From Echinococcus granulosus (Eukaryota; Platyhelminthes; Cestoda; Cyclophyllidea; Taeniidae), in the NCBI RefSeq assembly GCF_000524195.1, contig NW_020170381.1, positions 1,766,153 to 1,830,152 of the forward strand: a DNA stretch of 64,000 bases. Direction: 5' to 3'. The notes beneath the pieces were generated by a model. That model saw only the letters and a list, made by a program, of their open reading frames with translations. It did not search any database and was not told where the DNA came from. Numbering within the stretch: the stretch's first letter is position 1; each line of letters starts with the position of its first letter. A program made the translations under genes and the position numbers. Positions 37,001 through 49,000 of this stretch are shown piece by piece.

Positions 37001-40000
37001 TTTGCCGCATGTGCACATTCGTCTTTTCACACAGAACCCAGCTTCCCAATCCCAGAATCTCAGTCATCCTTCACCCATCAAACCTCTGACTACCTTCCCT
37101 CCACTGAGCGCTCTGAGAGCATAATCCATCTGAAATGCACCAAGAGCGAGACCTCGTTGAGCGCACAAACTCCCACCTCCATCGTTATGCCATGGCTCGA
37201 GTCACTGCACCGCAAGTCGTCCTCGGCACCTCCTCCGGGGACGGTGGAGGCGGAGGCAAGAGCAGGAGAGTGGTCTACACCGCAGGTGGACAACACCCTC
37301 TCCCTACACACCGATTTCGAGGAAGAGGAAGAATGTGATAAGGGGGCTTTAAGGGCGAAAAATGAGAAAGAAATAATGGCATTTGTTTCGCCCAGTGTCC
37401 ACCCTGCAACGGCCTCAAGGGTGCATAGCTCTGATGAAACTGCCTCTGCTTCCTCAATCCCCTTCATCAGCTCCACCAGTGGTGTGGCGCAATTCGGAGG
37501 TGTGGGTGGCCAGGAATGTGTTTCTAACCATCACAGTCAGACCCCCATTAAGAGCACGATACTCCATACAAGTCTTCAGATGAACAGAACAGTAATTCTT
37601 GAGACAGATGCGAAATCTAATTCCTTAATTCCTGAGGAGATACAGTCGGCAGCCATTGATGCTGAATCTGAGGGAGATGAAGTGGAGGCCTTGCAAGATA
37701 ATGGAAGTATTGAGCTAAACCCCATTACGCCACTGCCAAGAAAACGTAAGAGGGCGTTTCAGCAGGAGGAGGAGTTTGAGGATGGTACGTGTAGGTGCAC
37801 CTTGTGTTTGCACATTGCATGTTGTCAGTGTTTATTATGTTTACTTTTGTAATTTCAGTAGCAATATTTTTACAAAACATTTTCTAATTGGCATTATCCT
37901 GACTAATTTTATTGCTATTGCTATCGTGATTAATTGTAAGTTGTAACGATAACATATGAGGAGATGCGTCGCGCATTCAGTTTATCAAGCAAATGTTAGT
38001 TATTGTGATTGGGCTTAGCAACCATGAAATAGCTGGCCCAATAAACACCTCTTATGGTTGCTTGCAAATGGGGTTCAAATCAAGTAGTGATTTGGACGAC
38101 TTGAAGTTAGTGAACTTTAACAATATGAAAATCAAACTTTTGAGGTATAGTAAAGGAATGTGAGAATATTGTTGAGCCGAAATGCTTTAATGTGAACCTA
38201 TAGAAGGTACGCCGTAACACACGGTCATTTAGCTGGTGTATCCCTTGCAAATTCTGGAAATATGTATATCTCCTGTTGCTGTTACCCTAGTTTCCACAGA
38301 GACATTGTAATCATGTCTCAGCTGCAATAATTTTTTAACTTGCGTCGCTTGAAGTCAACAATAAGGCAAATGGTGCCGTCAGTACTTGCATCATTCGCTC
38401 ATTTTAACATTAAATCTGAGAGTTGCAATCCTCAAAATTTGAAATAAACATGTATATATGCAATATCACATTGAATTAGTATTTTGTGCTGGCTACTCAT
38501 TTAACGTGCAAGATTAAAAGTGGCCGGGGTCTCCTTAACGTGTTGAAAAGAGGCTAAAAAGCACCAACCTGTTGCATTAGGTAGGTATTCTTGCTGTGTT
38601 CAAGTGCATATCTCTGTCAATTTCTCGTTGAATACCATTACTAAGTAATTACCTTTGCAATATTGGCAGTGAAAAGCCAGTATACTTTGAGCACTTGACA
38701 TGAAGGTTACAAAATCCATAATGTGTTTCGCAGTAGAGGTAAGGTGTAGTGTAAGGTTTTACTTTTGTCAGTTTTCTTCTTTCTGGGAACTACATCCTCT
38801 CGAAGTACGATTGAAGACTTAATCATGTTATTCCTGACTTATTTTATTCATTGAGAAGTTCACAGCGCCTCCGCAGTGCAGTACAGTTCACGCGTGACAA
38901 AGAAGTTGAACCTTTCAACTGATAGTGGGGCACTGGTGATAAGCCTACGGCTTCTTATTCAAAAGGAGCTGGCTAATGCCACCCAGAAATAGGGAGACGG
39001 AATTTTTTGAGCCGCTTGCCTTTTCAGCCTCGCAGACAGAAGAATCTCAGACAGCAACAGGCACTCTAACACAGGATTCCGAGCAGGACTACTATGCCGG
39101 TGGGAGCAGGCAATCCGTCGGTGAGTCCCCTTCGCTTCTAAACTTTTCTCTTGAGTACTCGTCCAGCAGACAACTCGCGTCCCAACTAAATTCCCGTCAG
39201 GTTCGCCACAATTTACTGCCCTTTTTTGAACTGGTTATTATAAACTGTGAACTCGGGTTCAAATCCCTCTACAATCGATATTTGGCGAGGATTATGTAAC
39301 CACTCGGGTACCAGTGACCTTGGGGCGCTAACTGGCCATCCCACGAACTCCCTTGAAGGTAGGAAGCGGGTATCCTTGGGCCATCGACACTGCTGGAGTG
39401 CGAGTTCTCATTTTTGGTATTTTACCGAAGGAGTTAATGCATGTATATAGATTCCTCGTTGATCAGCATCTTCTAAGCAAGAGCTAAACGATAGTATAAT
39501 AATTCTACGACAAGCATAAAGAGCCCTTATTTTTTAGCCATTCTAAAATAAATGTGTATTATTACCACCACCCAGATGACGGCTATTAGCGCAATCAGTT
39601 TACTGCATCTAACAATCACATGACTCGATAAATTTATGCTTGTTTGTGGTAGCTTCTAGTTACACGATTCAGCGAAATATGCTTCGGTTAGCGTTGAGCA
39701 TCGAAGGGGCCAGGAGAAATTTACATCCCCCTAAGGTAAATAGTAGGAGTGTACCCAACCCGTCAAGGCTACACCATTCAAGGAACACGGACTGCGTGTG
39801 CGCTAGAAGTATTGCCACAGCCAGCTCGCGGTAAGGTGCTCTGGTTGACCTGACGCGCGCACCACTCACAAACATGTTTTCTGCATGTCGCATCCTGCAT
39901 CAGCCAATCGCATCACTGCGTGCGCGTGCGCACATCGGCGCATGTGCAACTTTAATCGATATGCGGGCTCGGTGCATGTAGGTCGGTATAGGCGCTTTCT

Positions 40001-43000
40001 TGAATTCGCTTTGTTTTAACTTGCAGGCGGCTAAGGCGTACTCTTAGCCGTCTCGTTTTATTGGGCACAATTGAAAGTATTACTGGGCGACTAGTCACTA
40101 TTACCGGCACTAGTTTTTGTCTGCCAAGTATCACACCATCACGTAGGCCGAAAAAGTGTACGGTCCATGACTTGACTACATCATGGTAACCGTGACTGGA
40201 AATAGTTTCTAGGCCTTTCTTCATTTGGGCCCTGTTCTTGCCCGCTATTACACTTCAGTAAATCTAGCTGATATTTCTGTGCCATATTCTTGGCAAATAA
40301 TGGGTTGAACTAGCCTCCTTGAAAATGGTGGAATCTTCATGGTCACCCCTGCGCCTCAATTTTTGGTTCACGACTGCAAAAAGTTGTTAAATGGAAACTG
40401 GGATCATTTGTGAGTTGTATACCTATTTTATTTCAGCTGTTTCGTTCCATAACAAAAAATTGAGCTTAGAAAGTGAAATTTGTTAATCAGCAAAATGGGT
40501 CAGACGATGTCTTCAAGCGACAGTATCGTATCGGGCTTAGTTTCTGATATACCCTGAAAATCCCAGAACACTTCTAGGTCACATGGTCCGTGCAACTTAC
40601 CAACCAGATAGTAAGTCCTCGCTCGTGTAGCCGCTCAATTTCTGGTACCATAAATTCCCGTGGATCCACACTTTCCTTAAATGTTATACTTAAATAATTG
40701 TCCTATGTCTTTATCGCCTAATCTGGGCTACTCAAAGGTGGAAGAGATTTTCATGAGCAGTCTTCTAGGCATTCGGTCGTCCGAATTAGCCTCTGTAGTT
40801 TAACTTGAGCCCCTGTTATGACAGTAAGTTAATCAAGTAAGACCCCTTGTTTCCAGAAACGATCGAAAGGCAACCCTTTAAAGAAAGGAAAGACTAATGC
40901 TGCCGTTGTGTTAATATTTTTAACGTTTTTGAATACACCGTGGAGGGTTCGCAGTTTTCTTGTCACAAATCAACCAGACAACGCCGTGTAAGGGGTCCAG
41001 CCGGTTCCCCAGATCATCACAGCCCAATTGTGTTTTTATTGTCACCTCAGTAATCTGCGCCGTGTTTGGTCCCACGTGCCTTCTCACCTCCTTTGGGAAC
41101 AGCACAGCCAGCATTGGTTACTGCAGCCAAGGTCGCCACAGTGCGATTTGCAAAAATACTGCATTCAAGGTGGTAAAAACACAGGACCTATGTCCTTAAT
41201 TGCATAATTCTATTTAATCGGCTTATTTTGAAGTTGCTTGAAGGCCACGCCTAATTTGTCGCTCTTTGCTTGCCTAGTTATTGTGGGCTGATGAACTCGC
41301 GGGTAAAACTTTTTCAAAGCCTTACAGATCCACGCAATCAGTAGAGCAACACTCCACAAGCTCAACCAACCGGAACCAGACTTTAGTGAGACCATAAAGT
41401 AGTGTGCCTGAAATAAACTTTTTATCTCAGTCGCTTCATAAAACTACTTCTCCGTTGTACATGTTGCTGTGATAACATTGCGCCACCTCTGCAAACATAC
41501 GCAAACCTCTTTCACCGCTTTGCCCTTTTCGCCAATTGGGTCTTCATCCCACGAACCAACACATTTGGTTCCCAGCCCACATTCACGTAAAGGGACGCGG
41601 CAGGCCTCATAGCGCCAGTAACACCTGCTGCTCAACCGGACCCCGTTCGGTACTAAAACCTGGACGCCAGCTGCTCTAAATTCAGCGAGGTGTCTGAGAA
41701 ACCAAGACCAGGCATTGCCGGCAGAAACCGGTTAGCCGCCCACTAATCCTAAATCAACTAAGTAGCCGACGGAACCGCCCTCAGCCTGCACAATAAAGGG
41801 GCAAGAGAACCGGCCGTGGGGGCAGCAACCCCCCGATGACCCCCCCCCCACAAGTCGATGGTCAAAACGCGTCCCTCGACTGGTCAATCCCCTCATCCAG
41901 ATTAGCTTGCACACCAGAACTAGAGGCCGTCGCGATACCCCACGCCTGCCAGCTCACGAAACCGGCATCCCGATACTGAATGCCGCTGGGCCAGTGCCTA
42001 ACAAGCACTTCCCAACGCAACCCAAGTACCGCTTCGCCAGAATCACCTTGCTAAGCGCTGCAGAAGCAACGCTTATACGGGACTCGGATCTCAGCCCCGT
42101 AGCACCAAGAATAAGCACTCGCAGGCCCCTTCTGCGAAGTGCAGACTTCCAACCACTCAACGTAAGCCGCGCCCCCCATGAAATCGATAGCCCAGTTAGC
42201 GTAGTGTCTGAAGCACGAAGCCCGTCAGACATATTCACGCTGGGGAGCCCTCCCCCCAACAGTACGATGACAGCGAGACCCATGGTCGAGTGGCTAGACA
42301 AATAAAGCCCCAACCGAACACTGATCAAGAACACAGAGCATTGGCGAAAATGTGTATAACACCAACCAAATGGACATCTCAACGTTTCGAAAAAGTGGCA
42401 CATGTCTATCACGAGCTCATGAACGACTTCAAATCACCCGCACTCGGTTTGAAGGTTTTTGATCCAGGTTGCCAATTTGCTGGGCAAACCTCACCATGCT
42501 TGTCCGTGAACTGAAAGGCGTCCAAGAGGCGCAGAGCCTCATCCACAGAGCGGCCGACGGGCAAATCATTGATGGTGATTTGACGCAGAACTCCCTTGTC
42601 ATCGATGATAAAAAGGCCGCGGAGGGCAATGCCTTGATCCTCGATCAGTACGCCGTAGTCGCGTGAGATTTTGTGGTTGGTATCGGCAAGCATCGGAATC
42701 CTCATACCTTGAACACCACCCTCCTTTCGGCTCACGTTGTTCCACGCCAAGTGACAGTAGCCGGAATCCGTTGAACAGGCAAGGAGCTGGCACCCACGCT
42801 GATGAAACTCATCAGCACGGTCGTTAAAAGCGATTATCTCAGTGGGACAGACGAAGGTGCTAGGAAGAGCAACGCTACTCTAAGCACGAATGCAGATTTC
42901 GCTTAAAATTTAGAAGAGCAAGACTTACAAATCCATCGGATAGAAGAAGAGAATCACATATTTCCCTCGGTAGTCCGACAAAGAAACATCCTTGAGTTCA

Positions 43001-46000
43001 CCGTCGACAAGAGCCTTGCACGTGAAACTTGGCGCGAGCTTCCCAACAACAGCAGCCATCTCGCAAGCAGAAACAATGAAATTCAACAGCCATGGCCCCT
43101 TTTACCGCCAAATATACCAGAGCGTCTTCTGCGTTCTGATTGGCCCACTAATCTTCGCCTTAAACGCATTGGTTTGTGTGCTCCTGCGTGTGGGTGTATG
43201 ACGTACGACCTTGGCGGAGATAAGCGATTGGTTTTGCCGCGGATTCTGAATTCTCTACCAAGCCCTGGTTATGTGTTCCTGATCTTTTTTTGACTGTCGT
43301 GGTGATTTTCCGCGTGCATCTCGTAATGCAAACTCGTCAAATGTGTATTGGCGTCCCAGCGGCGGGTGAACGTACACCTTGATTGCGTCAATTTCCGGTC
43401 GATGTGTTTATACTAAGATAGGCAGAGGCGTCTGTGGAACATTTTTGACATGTCTGCTTTCTTGAAAAAGGAGATTGGAATCCGGCGTTTTTTAGTTCTA
43501 GATTTGGGTTAGTGCGTACTAGTCATCGGCTTGATAGCCATCTACGTATTAATTGATCAGCAATGTCTTTGTGTGGTAAAAGTTACGCGGAATGTTTCGC
43601 CTTCAGAAGAGTCACAATTCCCTAATCATCCTAGGGTTAGTTCGGCCAGCAAATGTGAGTGGGGCGGTGTCTATGGTGCAAATAGAGGGTGTGTATATGT
43701 TGTGCTTTGTGAGGCCGTAGTTCACTTGAAGGTAGTTAAATTGGGCGAGCTTGCTTCTAGTATAGGTGGTCAACTACTGCCGTGAAACAGGCCTCGTATT
43801 TTCGTCTCACTTCTTTAGGTCTTGGAGGTGGACACACCACGTGCAAAATAACCGCCAAACAAACTCCAGAAATATGCGTGAGGTATGAATCAAAGATGAC
43901 TCGCAGACGGAAGCGTTGTACTTTGCGGTGGTGACCACAGTGGCATTATTCACTCAGTCCACTTTGTGCAGGCTTATCCTTCTTTTATAGCACACTTTTT
44001 ATCACCTCTTTGGCTGACCGCCTACGTAAGACCGAATAGAAACATTGTGTTGAATTGCCGTAGATTCAACCCCGCGATTCCCACCAAGGCCGGAAAAGCG
44101 GTCGATACAACGGGGAGGCAGCCCGTCGACTTCTTACCTCTCCGACAACCCTCTATCTCCCATTGACTGCAGCAATCGAGCCAGTCTAAAAGCGGCTCCC
44201 CGCCATGGTTAGCTTACATTTTTCTCTTCTGACCATCCAAATTAGGGAAAAATGTTCTATCAGTTCAAAATAATGATTCTAATTGAATACGAAGTTGCTT
44301 CAAAATCTCCTTCACGCGCTAATTGTAGTCCTTGTTTGTTGAATCAATTGCAAACATTCCCCCAACCAACCCGATTAAGGTGAATGGGCATATCAGATGC
44401 AATGGTATCTTGGAACCATGCTTGCAATTCCGCATCGCCATGACATCCATTCTGCAGGTCAACCACTTACCATCTTTCAAAGTGCCGAATAATCACTCGA
44501 GACCCACATCCGCTTCATTAAATACGACTCGTTTTTTGCCACCACCACAATGCACCCTTATTAATGGCTCCGTTAGAAAATACAATTTTGTTGAAAAGAA
44601 TTGTTGGCAGAAAGCAAGCCACAGCTGTGTGGAAGTGCGGTAATTCCCTTCTGTAGGTCTTATTTTTATTTTGTCTTCGCACTGTTTAACTCTAAGGCGA
44701 CAACAATCGGCGAATGTCTGGTTCATTACATGGATAAATTAAACTATTGTCAACTGTTTACAAAATTTTAGATCACAACCAGTTCTGACAGACGATATGT
44801 CACGATGGTGAATGTGCTTAGTAAATATGTTCAAGCAGTAATTTTGGTAGTGGGACGGTCTATGCCACCATTTAACATTCTTGGCCGTTTTCAAAGCTGT
44901 ACTTAGGTGAATCTGATTCGTTAACATAGTAATGAGGGTTACTTTCACATTAAACTAGCTGATCTTGGAACTCGGAAAGTTGCATCATTGACCATACTTT
45001 TCCCAATTGTCGTGAACTTGTCCCAAACTGTCTCTACCACATTCTTCCTTCCCCCCCCCCCCCCGTCCTTGAAAGTCGCGAACTTTGAGTAAGGAGGGGT
45101 TAAGATGGAGCAGATAATTTATTTATTGGTATAATCCTAAGTTGCGCAGTGGGAATGATGGAAGGATGGATGAGCTCACTGGGGCAGCTTGATGCCCTTC
45201 TCGCCAGGGTGCCAGTTAACGGGGCATACCTCTCCGTGCCGGTCGGTGAACTGGAAGGCCTTTACCAGGCGCAGAGCCTCGTCTACAGATCTGCCAACTT
45301 GATTGTCGTTGATCTGAATACTGCGTATCTTCCCATCAGGACTTATGATGAAGAGCCCTCTGGTGCATTGATAAGTGAGATTTTGTAAAATCCCCATAGC
45401 AGCCAATTTACCATCGTTACTTAATCATTTAAATTCAACTCTAATAACCTGATGGTTCACTGGTTTCTTTCTTGGGTTTGTCTTAGTTTCTGTAATTCAA
45501 CATCTATCACCCAACTTTAGGGACTCTGTAATGTTAAAAAATGTAAGATGAAGATTTACCTTTTTACTGCTATTCTCACACATTCTTGTTAATTTCTTCG
45601 AATTAACTGTGTTATGAATACGTATTTCAGTTTTTTAATGCACATGATTACTATGGTGACATGTTACCAAACAAACAATGAATTGAGTTCACTAGACATC
45701 ATTTTCGGGAAAGTTGGGGTTCAAGTGGCCTATTTAACAATCTAATGTTAGTGCTTCAACACTCAAATATGATCATCTTTACTAGAATGGCATAATCAGT
45801 TGCATCCCCTGCCCTCGTAAAGTACCTGCCCAGAGATGACCCACGGATATTCTTACTAGGCTGGCAGTGGGTCCAATGTCAGTGCACTATGCTAACAACT
45901 CTTGGTGTGGAACCAATAAATGCAAACCTAATTATGCTGTGGCAAAGTGAAAGGCGAGGACTTGCCTAAAGGCAGTTCCCGCCTTTCTATCGAGGACGCC

Positions 46001-49000
46001 ATAACTATGCGAGATCTCCATGTTCCTGTCGGCGAGGAGGGGCAGGTCGAGTTTGCCCAGACCTCCCTTCGCCCGCTCCATGTTGCACCATGCGAGGTGC
46101 GAGAATTGCGAGTCCGTAGAGCAGGCAATCACCTCGCAGCCGATCTTCCTAAAGTCCTCCAGGCGATCGTTGAATGCGAGAATTTCAGTTGGGCATACGA
46201 AAGTGCTGCAGGTGAAGAGGAGGGAGAAGATAACGGAAATGATGTCTAATGGAATAAACTCTTCCTGATGCTTATGATAGGATGGTGTGATGGGTATGTG
46301 AATTAATAGTCGGAGGTTGATTGTCTTGTTTCACCAAAGCATGCGCATCACCATCCCTACGACGGTGATGCCTGTAGCGTGAGGTGTTTTCAAAGAGAAA
46401 CGTAATTACTAAAAAATAAAGTGTTCTTTGTTTCTGGATAGATAGGAAGTGTGGTATTCGATTGAAAAAGTCTCAAATTATGTATTGGAAAGGAATTGTT
46501 CTTCTTTATAGTTTCCTGAATGGTCTACGCAAACAAATCTAGCCACATAACTTGTAGTTTCGTAGTCCAAGATAAACAGCCTGCATGTTGGGCAGATGGA
46601 AGTCTGCAACAAACTAGAACGTTTCCTTGCTATTATCCACTGATGCCTCTCATATCGTGCTTGTCCTCCACTTGTAGACATGACCCTGTGTCGCTTTTAC
46701 CTTTTTTATTCGCTCTTCTTATCGACACAGATTTTCGTCTTATTTTACCGAAATCACCTCCGACTCCCTGTCTTCTCATCCACTTAGCACTATTTTCCTC
46801 ATGAATTATCTTATTTGGTATACAAACAGTCGCCGTCTGATATAGTTATTTGCTGACGAACTACTCATAAAACTATGCGGGAAGTCAATGAAACAGCGGA
46901 ATTCAACTCACAAGTCTTGAGGGTAGAAAAAGAGAATGCAGTACTTCCCCTTGTAGTCGTTGATGTGAATGTTCTTCATCTCTTTTCTGACTATGGCTAT
47001 GCCAGAGAACTCGGGCGCCTGGTCACCGGTTCTCATGATCTGTCAAGTCAATCGTTGCCTGACTAGTGACCTGCCGTACTTCTTTATATACTTCATCAGA
47101 GATCAAAGGGAACACTTGAGAGGCTCCTCAAAGGCATCTCTTTCTTCGCCTGCACCACCCACACCACTGTCAGAGCCTTCACTACCAGCGCATTGTGGCA
47201 CCGGTTTTTAATGAAACATTTTTTCTCTACTTTTCCACAGAACCCCGGAGAGAGTAACAGAGGCCATACCAGATACTCTGCTTTTCATTCGTCTTCATCA
47301 GTAGGTTTTCATTGCTGTCATGTGTCATCATCCGGCCCTGTTCAAGTTTTCTCGAGCAGTTGCTGGTGTTCATGCCTCATGAACACGTGTTTCAGTCCAC
47401 ATGAGGTGGTGTTGACTTTTCCGAGGCCGAGACTCGTAAATGGTGCTCTCAGCCACCCGTGCGCACCGTGTTTTCATCGGTTTTATTGATTTCCAATACA
47501 CCTAATTTATCTGCGAGTACTGTGCCAGTTAACTGTACTTGCAGTTTTTTTTCCTCATTTCAATTTTGCCGTATCCGGGTATTTCAGCATTTCTCTTCTA
47601 GTAATCAGCTAACTGTACCATATTTTACGAAGGTGTTGAGGAATGCAAGCTATCCTCCATCGTTACAAGCGTGCCGTAGCCAGTAATATAGGACTTTAAG
47701 AGGAATTACGGTGAGAAATAAGAGCGGTGGCACCACTTTTTACCCAATTCCATCTGGCCCGACTGACAGAACTGGGTGCGGCACATTCGCATACCAGTTG
47801 TGCAATCAGGAGATCAAATACATTGGCAATTAAAAGTCGCAACTTATCACTCGTGAAGGACTCTGCCTGCCTTTTTGCAGAGTACGAAATATTCTAGGGC
47901 GCAACCTACTGTGAAAATGAGTGCAAATGAGTGTCTACATTTTTTTACCTTGTTTGTAGGAAAAAGTGTTAAACTAAATCAGAATGTAGAGGAGCTGGTA
48001 ATCCAGCCTGAAGATGCCCTCTCGCATGGCAATCCTTTCCGCAGTCCTTTCGATCCGCGTTCAGAGGAGGATTTGGTTTCCTCAACCTACAGAGGGAGCG
48101 AAAGTGGACCTACCTCGAGCTCTGGAAGGCACCGACGTCGTGGGTGGCTAGAGGATGGAAGTGGGACGGAACCATTGTTTGATGGGTTCGAGCTGAGCGC
48201 TGAACACCGTGAAGGAAAAGGTAGATCGCTGCCAATTATCACCATATTCTAAGCTGAACTCTTAACATTGTAATTTTGAATTACGTATAGTCGAGCTCGA
48301 ATCCTGAGAGGCGTAGGCTGTTATGTGACAGGGAGCACCGAAGACGCAGCCCTACTTAGCTTTGCAAAACCAAAAAAAGTGAACAAGTTCATGTTAAACT
48401 TCCTTTTCATTAAATAAATTTACTTAAGCCTTGTAATGCCTCCTGACTTCTATTCCTTATTTTAAAGCCTTATAACGGATGACATGAATTATCGTGTAAG
48501 CATAAAAGCCTAAAACAGATAATTTGCGGGTCCTACGTCGTAGTCATTAAGTTGACATGAAAATGTGGTTTTCATTTGCCGGCCTGGTACGCCGCCGGCG
48601 TATGGTGACTCACCCGTCTTAGTCATTGCGCGAACGTCGGGCGCTCCATTGGTAGTCTGTGGCCCTGTTGGCGCAACTCAATTGTGTGGGCGGATTTAAA
48701 AATCCAGCCTATTTGCCTTGAGAGTAATTGGGACCACTGCCATTTAACGAGGCCTTTATCCTTGTTTGTCACTTCATATAAACGCCCTCAGTCTTTTTTG
48801 CCACAAGGTGTCTACTTATGCCGATCAAAGTCCGATTACTTGTGCTAGTAAAAACCTAAGAGGGAGTCTGTAAATGGGCGCGACCCCTCAAATTACGCCC
48901 TTAAATAAAACAGCGATAAATTCGGATGCTAAGAGAAGTGTGAGATCTGTGTTATGTTTTGCCTGGAATGATGAGAAACCGCCTGGATTTCGCCTTAAAA

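Noticed and set aside
39250..39262. tRNA B-box-like GGTTCAAATCC
   Set aside because: No A box at the right distance and no cloverleaf; not called as a tRNA or tRNA-derived SINE.
41907..42305. 132-codon plus-strand frame in the GC-rich island
   Set aside because: Long frames on both strands are explained by high G+C; no family match.
48588..48602. Small GC hairpin TACGCC-GCC-GGCGTA
   Set aside because: Arms of six bases in a long intron; no supporting context.
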